Origin: Betaproteobacteria bacterium
Lineage (GTDB): Bacteria; Pseudomonadota; Gammaproteobacteria; Burkholderiales; Rhodocyclaceae
Direction of reading: 5' to 3'
Length of the DNA: 64,000 nt
Assembly: GCA_016703785.1 (NCBI GenBank)
Contig: JADJBM010000008.1
Span: 62,001-126,000, forward strand
The position numbers and the translations under genes are program-made. This document shows, in pieces, positions 29,500 to 36,959 of this stretch; positions within the stretch are counted from its first letter, which is position 1; each line of letters starts with the position of its first letter. The notes under the pieces are model-generated. The model saw only the letters and a program-made list of their open reading frames with translations, was not told where the DNA came from and made no database searches.

Positions 29500-29852
29500 A
29501 AACGGAGGGCCTCACTTAGAGTATGCAGAATTGTATCGGGCATGCAGGACACCCGTATAGGCCGCAAGGATACCTATAAATAATCCCTGCCTAATTGATT
29601 CAGGTCAAAAGCAACAATCGCAACAGATATCATTCTTTGAGAATTATCAAAGTTATTAATTGACATACAAATGGGTGAGATCGCCAGTCCAGTCCTTCAT
29701 AACCACATACCACCCATGTAAAGATAACAGGATGTCTTTATCCTAATACAAAGCAAGACGTGATAGCTCACGGAAACCCTGACATACGTCAACCTTTGCG
29801 CTCGAGTGTACGCAAGCTCCCCGGCTTGGATCTGCTTGGCAGACGAGGTGGA
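29500..29852 (-). promoter_or_regulatory. ccoNOQP promoter region with two FNR-type boxes
   Basis: No gene is seen in this 353-bp AT-richer gap. Box 1 is TTGATTCAGGTCAA (29595-29608, 9 of 10 to consensus). On the minus strand it is followed by TATAGG/TATCCT at the class II -10 distance, giving a start near 29560. Box 2 is TTGAGAATTATCAA (29637-29650, 9 of 10), 42 bp further up, about four helical turns. A weaker dyad CTGACATACGTCAA lies at 29779-29792. Confidence 0.7.
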
Positions 29853-30605
29853 TCAGGCGGCGTTGATACACGCCATCGCCTCCAGTTGCCCTAGATCAAT
29901 CAGACGGACCTGGCGTCGGTCGATGGCAACCAGCCCGGCATTCTGGAAGCGAGAGAGAATACGGCTGACCGTCTCTTCGGCAATACCAAGATAGTTACCG
30001 ATATCGCCACGAGACATGCTCAGGCGGAATTGGGTCGGGGAGTAATTTCGGGATGCGAAGCGCCTGGACAGACCAAGCAGATACTCGGCCAGCCGCTCCT
30101 CGGCGCTTCTTTTTCCAAGCAGTAATATGAGATCTTCGTCCCGACGAATGTGTCCACTCATGATTCTCAGCATCTGATACTGGATCGAGGGGATTTTTTG
30201 CGCCAGCTCTTCCAACCGTTCTGCTTCCACCATGCAAGCGGAAGTCGTCTCCAACGCCCGAGCTTCGCAACTGTAGCTCCTTGAATCGAGCGCGCTTAGT
30301 CCCAGAAGCTCTCCCGCAAGATGAAAGCCGGTGATCTGCAAGCGTCCGTCAGATGTTTGCACGGAAGTCTTCACCGAACCGCTACGGATCGCATAGATGA
30401 AATCGAACCGATCACCCGGCCTGAAGATAAGTTGGCCGCGTTTGTAGGTAACCTTGCGCCGGACAACGCTCTCAAGCAAGCTCAGGTCGACCTCGAGCAG
30501 GCCCAGCGGCAGGCAAAGCCGGTAAACACCGCACTGGGCGCAGGCAATGGGCTCGCACGGCTGCTGAGGCGCCGAGCGAAGTGGTGTTGCCTTTGAGCCA
30601 GTCAT
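29853..30605 (-). CDS. Second FNR-type regulator
   Basis: 250 residues. Cys22, Cys25 and Cys31 (C-x2-C-x5-C) and Cys113 (SYSCEAR) repeat the FNR [4Fe-4S] pattern; an extra Cys17 is present. The recognition helix has ETVSR (E-x-x-S-R). It is distinct from the fnr at 13062 in most other positions, so it is a paralogue rather than a recent duplicate. It lies 32 bp after the Rrf2 gene on the same strand, probably as an rrf2-fnr operon, and upstream of ccoN. Confidence 0.92.
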   Translation of the reverse strand: MTGSKATPLRSAPQQPCEPIACAQCGVYRLCLPLGLLEVDLSLLESVVRRKVTYKRGQLIFRPGDRFDFIYAIRSGSVKTSVQTSDGRLQITGFHLAGELLGLSALDSRSYSCEARALETTSACMVEAERLEELAQKIPSIQYQMLRIMSGHIRRDEDLILLLGKRSAEERLAEYLLGLSRRFASRNYSPTQFRLSMSRGDIGNYLGIAEETVSRILSRFQNAGLVAIDRRQVRLIDLGQLEAMACINAA

Positions 30606-30637
30606 GGCTTTTCTGTACTCCCTGATACGCTACTGGA

Positions 30638-31231
30638 CTACGACTCCGAACGTTTGCCACCGGAGGAATCGTTGCCGGCTTTCGTTGATGTTTTGTGTCC
30701 GGTGCGCACCGCCCGTCGAGGCCGGATCCCCGCCGGCCGGGTCGTTACGGCCCGGCTGCTACCAGGCAGAGTTCCCGCGGATTCCATAAGGGATAACGGG
30801 AGTTCTGTGAGCCGATACTTGCCACTACGCACTGCAGCGGCGAGTTTGCTGAGGGTTTGCTGATTCAATAGCTTCACGATCTTTGTCTTGATCGGTTTCC
30901 ACTGGGTGTGCACAGGGCAAGCCGTTTCATCCCCGCATACCTTCAAGCCCAGCACGCAATTTTCGGTCAGCCCCGGTCCCTCGATCAGAGTGAGAATTTG
31001 CATCAGGTCGATCTTATCTCCACCCTCGCGCAGACACACGCCGCCTTGACGCCCTCTAAACGAGTGGATAATTTTTCCGCGGCCCAAGTCCTGCATGATC
31101 TTCGCAAGGTAAGGGGAGGGAACACCGAGATGCTCTGCGACCGTGCGGATCAATACTGGAACCCCGCGCGGCTGAGTTGCGATGAATATAAGCGCCTGAA
31201 TGGCGTATTGGCTGGTGCGGGACAGAATCAT
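30638..31231 (-). CDS. Rrf2 family transcription regulator with three cysteines
   Basis: 197 residues. N-terminal winged helix (SRTSQYAIQALIFIATQP, VPSPYLAKIMQDLGRGKIIHSFRGRQGG) then a cysteine loop C-x6-C-x5-C (ENCVLGLKVCGDETACPVH), the position of the FeS ligands of NsrR, IscR and RirA. It probably senses NO, iron or redox state through a cluster. The C-terminus extends about 45 residues past the usual length and is rich in Arg, Ser, Thr and Gly. A perfect 11-bp inverted repeat stands 23 bp upstream (31254-31279), a likely autoregulatory operator. Confidence 0.9.
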   Translation of the reverse strand: MILSRTSQYAIQALIFIATQPRGVPVLIRTVAEHLGVPSPYLAKIMQDLGRGKIIHSFRGRQGGVCLREGGDKIDLMQILTLIEGPGLTENCVLGLKVCGDETACPVHTQWKPIKTKIVKLLNQQTLSKLAAAVRSGKYRLTELPLSLMESAGTLPGSSRAVTTRPAGIRPRRAVRTGHKTSTKAGNDSSGGKRSES

Positions 31232-31253
31232 GTCGCAATCCTAGGAAAGCAGT

Positions 31254-31279
31254 ATATCAAGATACCAATATCTTGATAT
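31254..31279. promoter_or_regulatory. Perfect inverted repeat, probable Rrf2 operator
   Basis: Half sites ATATCAAGATA (31254-31264) and TATCTTGATAT (31269-31279) with a 4-bp spacer CCAA. It lies 23 bp upstream of the Rrf2 start codon, where it would overlap the promoter. Inner halves AAGATA/TATCTT resemble the AAGAT-type half sites of NsrR-like regulators. Confidence 0.7.
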
Positions 31280-31403
31280 GTAACCTCGGACATCGCATTG
31301 CCGCGCTTGTCGCCATGCGCTATTGAATGAAGATCCAGTTCAAGATTTAGGTTAGGTATTTGATTTTAAAAGTATAAAAAACCTGACAAGTAGGGCTGTC
31401 GGG

Positions 31404-31432
31404 TGAAAAAAAAGGGTGCGCAATGCGCACCC
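31404..31432 (-). terminator. Intrinsic terminator after ccoS / candidate sRNA
   Basis: Perfect 8-bp stem GGGTGCGC / GCGCACCC (31414-31421, 31425-31432) with loop ATT on the minus strand, followed directly by eight T (31413-31406). A strong rho-independent terminator for ccoI-ccoS and for the candidate small RNA. Confidence 0.85.
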
Positions 31433-31484
31433 CAACCCCAACAGAGAGACAAGACTCCGGACCCGTTGCCGAGCCCAAAACCTT
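31406..31484 (-). ncRNA. Candidate FNR-activated small RNA, about 79 nt
   Basis: No protein frame of note lies between ccoS and the Rrf2 operator. An FNR-type box (31519-31532) is centred 41.5 bp from a predicted start at 31484, with CATACT as the -10 at 31491-31496. The transcript would begin with a perfect 7-bp hairpin (AGCCCAA, loop GGTT, TTGGGCT; 31472-31489, reaching a few bases before the predicted start). It then has an unpaired pyrimidine/G-rich linker (GTCTCTCTGTTGGGG) and ends in the strong terminator at 31406-31432. The layout matches FNR-induced sRNAs such as FnrS in enterobacteria and AniS in Neisseria, without visible sequence similarity. It could also be only the 3' end of the ccoS mRNA. 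Confidence 0.5.
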
Positions 31485-31518
31485 GGGCTGAGTATGGATA
31501 AAGGCGCTCATAAAAGAA

Positions 31519-31532
31519 TTGACTTGGGTCAA
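31519..31532 (-). promoter_or_regulatory. FNR-type box downstream of ccoS
   Basis: TTGACTTGGGTCAA, 8 of 10 to the FNR consensus with symmetric halves. On the minus strand CATACT lies at the exact class II -10 distance. No protein gene begins downstream on either strand that it would obviously serve, which points to the small RNA at 31406-31484. Confidence 0.55.
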
Positions 31533-31552
31533 ATTGCAATCATTTCTGCGTA

Positions 31553-31807
31553 TTACTTTAGTGGTTCGTAGTGGTTCGGACGCGGTGCCTTTCCTGCCCC
31601 GGAATCGACCGTAATCTCTTCGGCGTCGACGCCGGAATCGTCATCCGCTGCTCTTTCCGGCCTGGGTAGATCGTCATCCATCAGCACACGGTAGCCCGGC
31701 CCTTCCAGATCATCGAACTGCCCGTTGTTCACCGACCACCAGAACACCATGCCGATCAGAAAGACCAGCACGACCGAAAGCGGAATCAGCAAGTAAAGGA
31801 TTTCCAT
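31553..31807 (-). CDS. ccoS: Cbb3 oxidase maturation protein CcoS
   Basis: 84 residues with one N-terminal helix (ILYLLIPLSVVLVFLIGMVFWWSV) followed by NGQFDDLEGPGYRVLMDDD, the CcoS signature. The acidic tail is longer than the typical 50-70 residues. Required for cofactor insertion into the oxidase. The start overlaps the last base of the ccoI stop region. Confidence 0.95.
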   Translation of the reverse strand: MEILYLLIPLSVVLVFLIGMVFWWSVNNGQFDDLEGPGYRVLMDDDLPRPERAADDDSGVDAEEITVDSGAGKAPRPNHYEPLK

Positions 31808-34254
31808 CAGTTCTTCCCGTCGCCCTGCAGCCGAAGGGCATTGGCCACCACCAGCAGAGAACTGGCCGACATGCCGATACCGGCCATCCAGGGCGTGATC
31901 CAGCCCAGCATCGCCAGCGGGATGGCGGAAAGATTGTAGGCGAACGCCCAGCCGAGATTCTGCCTCACGATGCGCCGGGTGCGGCGCGCGAGTGCCACCG
32001 CCTCGGCCAGCCGCTCGAGGTTTTCGCCCAACAGAACAATGTCGGCCTGATTGCGCGCCAACTCCGTGCCCCCGCCCATGGCCACCGACACCTGGGCCTG
32101 TGCCAACACTGGCGCATCATTGACCCCATCCCCCACCATCGCCACTACGGCGCCAAGACCTTGCAAACCCGCGATGAAGTCATGCTTGCCTTGTGGCGTC
32201 ATGCCTCCGTGGGCGTCCGGTATCGACAGTGCTGCCGCCACCGGGGCCACCGCCTCGCTCGAGTCTCCTGAGAGCAGGGTGATGTGGCAGCCGAGACTGC
32301 GCAAGCGGCGCACCGTATCACCCGCTTCCTCTCGCAATTGATCGCCCAGCCGGAAAAAAGCAAGCCAGCCGGCTTCATCCGCCAATGCCACGCACGTATC
32401 GCCGGTGGCGTACAGGGCCTTCGCGGCGGGCGGCAACGGCTGATCATGCGATTCGCCGGCGAACTCGGCCCGTCCCAGGCGCAACCTGCGACCATCGATC
32501 ATCCCCTCGATGCCCTGGCCGGTATGGCTTTGCAACTCCTGGGGCGCTTGCCGCGGCTCGTCATCGGTGGCAGCTTCGCGCAACGCCACTCCAATGGCAT
32601 GCTCGGAGCCCTGCTCCAGAGCTGCCGCCAGCCGTAGCGCAGTCGCCCCCGTCATGCCGCCGAGCGGCAGCATTTCACATAGGCGCAGCCTGCCCCAGGT
32701 TAGCGTGCCCGTCTTGTCGAACACGAAATGGTCGGCGCGGGCCAGCGTCTCGATGGCATGCCCGCGCGCAACGAGAAGACCCAAGCGCGAGAAGGCGCCA
32801 GTGGCCACCGCCAACGCTGCCGGAGTGGCAAGCGATAGCGCGCAGGGGCAACTCACCACCAGGACCGAAACGAAGATCCATAAGGCGCGCGTGGCGTCAA
32901 TCTGGATCCAAACGATACCGGTAGCCATCGCAAGCAGCAGCAGGGCCGTGACGAACCAGGCGGCAACGCGATCCGCCAGTTGCACCACGTGCGGTTTTTC
33001 GGTGATCGCCCGCTCCATCAACCTCACGATCGAGGCGAGCCGGGTCGCCTCCCCAACCTTTTCCACTTTCTGGACCAGCGGGCTGCGAATGTTCACCGTG
33101 CCGCCTGTCAGTTCGCCGCCTGCCACCTTGGCGATGGGACGGCTCTCGCCAGTCAGCAGAGATTCATCGACCTCGCTTTCGCCCTGCAGCACAGTACCGT
33201 CGGCGGGAATTGTCTGTCCCGGCGCCACCAGCACACGGTCGCCCGTTTGCAGCGCCGAGACGACGACACGCTCCGTCTGCAGCAGGGGGAATGCCGTCAG
33301 CCGCTCAGCGAAGGCCGGCATCGCACGGCCGACGCGTTCGATCGATCGCACAGACTGATGGCGCGCCAGCATTTCCAGGTAACGCCCGCCCAGCAGCAGG
33401 AAAACGAACATCGTCACGGAGTCGAAATACACTTCCCCCGCGCCGATGAGCGTCGCCCACAGGCTGGCGATGAAAGCCGCTCCTATGCCCAACGCCACCG
33501 GCACATCCATGCCGACGCGTTTCAAGCGCAGGTCTCGCCAGGCATTTCGGAAAAATGGCGCCGCGGAATACAGCACGACCGGCAGCGTCAAAGCCAGGCT
33601 GGCCCAGCGCAGCAGGTTCGAAATGTCGACGCTCATGGTGCCTTCGTCGGCCACGTAGGCCGGCACGGCATACATCATCACCTGCATCATGCCGAATCCG
33701 GCGACGAAGAGGCGCCACAGTGCGGAGCGTCGCTCACGCGCGGCGATCTCTTCCGAACGGGCTGCGTCGTAGGGATAGGCGTGGTAACCGATGGCGGCGA
33801 CCGCTGCAAGAATGCCGGAGAGCTTGATGCGCCGCTCGTCCCAGCGCACCCGGGCACGGCGCGTGGCGTAATTGATCTCCACGGCGGTGACGCCGGCCTG
33901 GCGCGTCAGGTGCTGCTCGTTGAGCCAGACGCAGGCGGCGCAGGTGATGCCTTCGAGGATGAGGGAGGCTTCGCGCTCATGGTCCGAAAATGGCCGCACG
34001 AAGCTCTTTTGCACATCCGGATTGTCGAACAAAGTCAGTTCGCCCAGCACGGCGGGAAGTGCCTCGCGCGGGCTTTCTGGCAAGGCATCGCGGTGCCGGT
34101 AGTAATCGTCCAGGCCGTTGTCGACAATGGCCTGCGCCACCGCCTGGCAGCCGGCGCAACACATCTCGCACGGCTTGCCGTCAATGAATACGCTGAAAGT
34201 CAGTCCCTGCGGGACGGGGAGGCCGCAGTGATAGCAGGCGTGATCGGATTGCAT
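31807..34254 (-). CDS. ccoI: Cbb3-linked copper P-type ATPase CcoI (FixI)
   Basis: 815 residues. N-terminal Cys-rich part (CYHCGLP, CEMCCAGCQAVAQ) typical of CcoI, one HMA-like domain (ITCAACVWL), eight helices, CPC in VVSCPCALSLATP, DKTGTLTWG and GDGVNDAP. It supplies copper for CcoN assembly and is distinct from CopA at 8244. It is separated from ccoG-fixH by the rrf2-fnr pair and the ccoNOQP operon. Two copies of the AAAGTCAG octamer lie inside it (34031, 34196). Confidence 0.95.
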   Translation of the reverse strand: MQSDHACYHCGLPVPQGLTFSVFIDGKPCEMCCAGCQAVAQAIVDNGLDDYYRHRDALPESPREALPAVLGELTLFDNPDVQKSFVRPFSDHEREASLILEGITCAACVWLNEQHLTRQAGVTAVEINYATRRARVRWDERRIKLSGILAAVAAIGYHAYPYDAARSEEIAARERRSALWRLFVAGFGMMQVMMYAVPAYVADEGTMSVDISNLLRWASLALTLPVVLYSAAPFFRNAWRDLRLKRVGMDVPVALGIGAAFIASLWATLIGAGEVYFDSVTMFVFLLLGGRYLEMLARHQSVRSIERVGRAMPAFAERLTAFPLLQTERVVVSALQTGDRVLVAPGQTIPADGTVLQGESEVDESLLTGESRPIAKVAGGELTGGTVNIRSPLVQKVEKVGEATRLASIVRLMERAITEKPHVVQLADRVAAWFVTALLLLAMATGIVWIQIDATRALWIFVSVLVVSCPCALSLATPAALAVATGAFSRLGLLVARGHAIETLARADHFVFDKTGTLTWGRLRLCEMLPLGGMTGATALRLAAALEQGSEHAIGVALREAATDDEPRQAPQELQSHTGQGIEGMIDGRRLRLGRAEFAGESHDQPLPPAAKALYATGDTCVALADEAGWLAFFRLGDQLREEAGDTVRRLRSLGCHITLLSGDSSEAVAPVAAALSIPDAHGGMTPQGKHDFIAGLQGLGAVVAMVGDGVNDAPVLAQAQVSVAMGGGTELARNQADIVLLGENLERLAEAVALARRTRRIVRQNLGWAFAYNLSAIPLAMLGWITPWMAGIGMSASSLLVVANALRLQGDGKN

Positions 34255-34264
34255 GAGGTGGCGT

Positions 34265-34328
34265 CGTTCCCGCGCAAGCGGGAACCCAGTCTATCGCCAA
34301 ACCTGAATCCCCGCTTCCGCGAGGATGA
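34265..34328. repeat. GTTCCCGC-AAGCGGGAAC type palindromic repeat
   Basis: A 5' palindrome (GTTCCCGCGCAAGCGGGAAC) and a 3' imperfect palindrome (CCCCGCTTCCGCGAGG) separated by CAGTCTATCGCC. This is the common intergenic repeat type of proteobacteria with many copies per genome. It fills the gap between the SDR gene and ccoI. Confidence 0.7.
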
Positions 34329-34346
34329 ACAGGTATTGCGGTCCGG

Positions 34347-35114
34347 TCATTTCGGCTGCATGCGGATCGCGCCATCGAGGCGGATCACCTCGCCATTTAG
34401 CATCTCGTTCTGGATGATGTGCAGGGCCAGCGCGGCATACTCGGCCGGCTTGCCCAGGCGCGGCGGGAAGGGCACCATCTTGCCCAGCGCATCCTGCACC
34501 TCCTGCGGCATGCCAAGCAACATCGGCGTCTCGAAGATGCCGGGAGCAATGGTCATGACGCGAATGCCGGAACGCGACAGGTCGCGCGCGATCGGCAGCG
34601 TCATGCCGACCACGCCGCCCTTCGAGGCGGCATAGGCGGCCTGGCCGATCTGGCCGTCGTAGGCCGCCACCGACGCAGTGCTGACGATCACGCCACGTTC
34701 GCCGGCCGCATTCGGCTCCCCCTTGCTCATGGCATCCGCCGCCAGGCGGATCATGTTGAAGGTGCCGATCAGATTGATGTTGATGACGCGGGCAAACGTG
34801 GCCAGCTGGTGCGGGCCTTCCTTGCCAATGGTCTTCTCGCCGATGGCGATGCCGGCGCAATTGATCAGGCCGTTCAACCCACCAAAGGTGCTCATGGCGA
34901 AGTCCACCGCCGCCTTCGCGCTAGCTTCCGACGACACGTCGCATTCGACAAAGCGCACGCCGGCGCCCAACTCCTTCGCCAACGCCTCGCCGACCGCCTT
35001 GTTGAGGTCGGCAACGACGACCTTACCACCCTGCCCCACCAAAGCGCGCACCGTACCTGCGCCCAGGCCCGAAGCACCGCCGGTGACGATGAATACATTG
35101 TCCTTGATCTGCAT
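34347..35114 (-). CDS. Short-chain dehydrogenase, 3-hydroxyacyl-CoA dehydrogenase type 2-like
   Basis: 255 residues from the ATG at 35114, with GGAGGAG upstream. Cofactor motif [15 protein letters not shown] in [11 protein letters not shown], and the catalytic Ser/Tyr/Lys set ([23 protein letters not shown]). The end [15 protein letters not shown] and overall pattern fit HSD17B10-like NAD-dependent 3-hydroxyacyl-CoA dehydrogenases of beta-oxidation or aromatic-acid degradation. Exact substrate unknown. Monocistronic by position. Confidence 0.9.
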   Translation of the reverse strand: MQIKDNVFIVTGGASGLGAGTVRALVGQGGKVVVADLNKAVGEALAKELGAGVRFVECDVSSEASAKAAVDFAMSTFGGLNGLINCAGIAIGEKTIGKEGPHQLATFARVININLIGTFNMIRLAADAMSKGEPNAAGERGVIVSTASVAAYDGQIGQAAYAASKGGVVGMTLPIARDLSRSGIRVMTIAPGIFETPMLLGMPQEVQDALGKMVPFPPRLGKPAEYAALALHIIQNEMLNGEVIRLDGAIRMQPK

Positions 35115-35243
35115 GAAATGCTCCTCCGCTAAAGAAAATGGCTTGCCCATCACACTGTATTGGCAAGCCATTGAATTTTAGCTTCAGCCGCTTCGCTTAA
35201 CATTCGCTCCGCTCATGTTAGCCTGCGCTGAAACTGCGTTTTC

Positions 35244-35319
<76 letters not shown>

Positions 35320-35330
35320 ATGGGGAGCGG

Positions 35331-35360
35331 ATTATAAACGAGCGCCACCCCCCCAGGCAA
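35331..35360 (-). promoter_or_regulatory. Promoter of tRNA-Thr
   Basis: On the minus strand TTGCCT (-35, 35355-35360), an 18-bp spacer and a perfect TATAAT (-10, 35331-35336) stand just upstream of the tRNA 5' end at 35319, giving a start near 35325. Confidence 0.65.
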
Positions 35361-35484
35361 ACGCCTGACAGGTAATAATTCACGCCAGCCGGCCGTTTGT
35401 CCGGCCCAATAAGCTTTTTATCGGTTCATGCTGGCGTTCACCATTCGCGCCCGCCTAATATCTAATCGTCAAAAGGAGCAACCT

Positions 35485-35901
35485 ATGCCCAAGCAACGCG
35501 GTTTCACCCTTATTGAACTCATGATCGTGGTGGCGATCGTTGCCATTCTCGGCACTATCGCGTTGCCTTCCTATCAGGAATACATCACGCGTAGCCGTCT
35601 TCCTGAGGCGCACGGTGGCTTGGCGACTGGCAGAGTCCAGGCGGAGCAATGGTTCCAGGATCAGCGCACCTACGCCGGCATGCCATGCCCGGGAAACGCA
35701 TCACGATGGGCCTATGCATGCAACGGCGATACGAACACCTACACCATCACCGTCACCGGCCAGGATGATATGGCCGGCTTCCAGTTCACCATCAATGAAA
35801 CCAACGCCAGGTCGTCCACCCTAAGCGGCGTGCCCGCGACCAAGGGATGGGCAGGCAATGCCGCTTGCTGGATCATCAGAAAGGGCGGCCAGTGCACCTG
35901 A
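35485..35901 (+). CDS. pilE: Type IV pilin-like protein (PilE/minor pilin)
   Basis: 138 residues from the ATG at 35485, with AAAGGAGC upstream. Short leader MPKQRG, cleavage before F-T-L-I-E with Glu5, then a hydrophobic helix ([22 protein letters not shown]). The globular part has a C-terminal cysteine pair suited to a D-loop ([11 protein letters not shown]). First of six pilus genes in a row; fimT follows after 14 bp. Major pilin or a ComP/PilE-like minor pilin cannot be told apart here. Confidence 0.88.
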   Translation: MPKQRGFTLIELMIVVAIVAILGTIALPSYQEYITRSRLPEAHGGLATGRVQAEQWFQDQRTYAGMPCPGNASRWAYACNGDTNTYTITVTGQDDMAGFQFTINETNARSSTLSGVPATKGWAGNAACWIIRKGGQCT

Positions 35902-35915
35902 TACCGGACACTGTG

Positions 35916-36506
35916 ATGGAGAGGGGGTTTACCCTGATCGAGTTGATGATCACCATCACGGTGCTCGGGGTAATGCTCGCGCTCGGCCTTCCTTCCTTCG
36001 TGGAAACGATTCAGAACATGCAGGTGCGCACGGCGGCCGAATCCATTCTGGACGGACTGCAGATTGCCCGCTCGGAGGCAGTACGCCGCAACGCCCACAC
36101 GCAATTCGTGATCGGTCCTGGTTCGGGATGGACTGTTTCGGAGATCAACCCGCCGACCTCCGGCGTCGCCTGTGGAGTGCTCGCCACCATCCAGACGCGC
36201 TCCGGCTCGGAGGGATCGGAAAAGGCCACGATCGTCGTGACCGGGACCACCGGTGCCGGCGCCACCTCGGTCACTTTCACCCCGACCGGCTGGACGACTG
36301 CGGCGTGCGTAGCCAACTCGATCGCACAAATCAATGTCGGTTCGAGCGTTCTCGATTCGACCAAGGAACGCCCCTTGGAAATACGCATCACTGCCGGTGG
36401 TGGCATGCGTTTGTGCGCGCCCTGGAGCGGCGATGCCGACGACCTGAACCCGCCTGCTAGCGTAGGTAACTGGCGCCTACCCGCAGGCGACCCGCGCCGC
36501 TGCTAG
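35916..36506 (+). CDS. fimT: Minor pilin FimT/GspH family
   Basis: 196 residues from the ATG at 35916. Prepilin leader [28 protein letters not shown], then the GspH domain (ILDGLQIARSEAVRRNAHTQFVI) and a C-terminal LCAPW segment. It is a minor pseudopilin that primes pilus assembly. Followed by pilV after 16 bp. Confidence 0.9.
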   Translation: MERGFTLIELMITITVLGVMLALGLPSFVETIQNMQVRTAAESILDGLQIARSEAVRRNAHTQFVIGPGSGWTVSEINPPTSGVACGVLATIQTRSGSEGSEKATIVVTGTTGAGATSVTFTPTGWTTAACVANSIAQINVGSSVLDSTKERPLEIRITAGGGMRLCAPWSGDADDLNPPASVGNWRLPAGDPRRC

Positions 36507-36522
36507 TGAAAAGGATAACCCG

Positions 36523-36957
36523 ATGATTTCCGAAACCCGGCACTCGCAAGGCGGCGTTGCACTCCTGGAGGTGATGATCGCCATCCTCATCATTTCGTTC
36601 GGCATCCTTGGCATCATCGGGCTGCAGGCAAACTCCATCGCACTGACCACCGACGCCCGTTACCGTGTCGAGGCAGGTGCCTTTGCCGAGCGCCTGATCG
36701 CCGAAATGTGGGTGGATCCGCTCAATTTCGCCAGCTATGCCTACGCCGGTACTGGCGCAGTGCCAGCACCGCTGGCAACCTGGTATGGCAACCTCACCTC
36801 GGGCAGTAGCGCACTGCCGGGTGCGGACACCTACAAGCCCGTCATTACCATCGGCGCCGACAATCTGGTCATCCTCACCATACGGTGGCTGCCGCCGGGC
36901 GGCACGGTACACAACCATGTGGTTGTCGCCAACATCAACCACAATCCGGAAAACTGA
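36523..36957 (+). CDS. pilV: Minor pilin PilV
   Basis: 144 residues. Leader with cleavage site GGVALLEVMIAILIISFGILGIIGLQ, in which position 5 of the mature helix is Glu. The C-terminus contains LTIRWLPPGG, typical of PilV. The pilW ATG follows two bases after its stop. Confidence 0.9.
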   Translation: MISETRHSQGGVALLEVMIAILIISFGILGIIGLQANSIALTTDARYRVEAGAFAERLIAEMWVDPLNFASYAYAGTGAVPAPLATWYGNLTSGSSALPGADTYKPVITIGADNLVILTIRWLPPGGTVHNHVVVANINHNPEN

Positions 36958-36959
36958 CC

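Noticed and set aside
27682..29583. 633-codon plus-strand frame
   Set aside because: Antisense shadow of ccoO and ccoN; composition rich in His, Arg, Asp and Gly with no domain.
31347..31532. 61-codon minus-strand frame between ccoS and rrf2
   Set aside because: Starts inside the FNR-type box, has no ribosome site and runs through the terminator; better explained as non-coding.
35400..35470. Possible sigma-54 promoter before the first pilin gene
   Set aside because: TGGC and GC elements are present but the spacing between GG and GC is 12 rather than 10, so the match fails.
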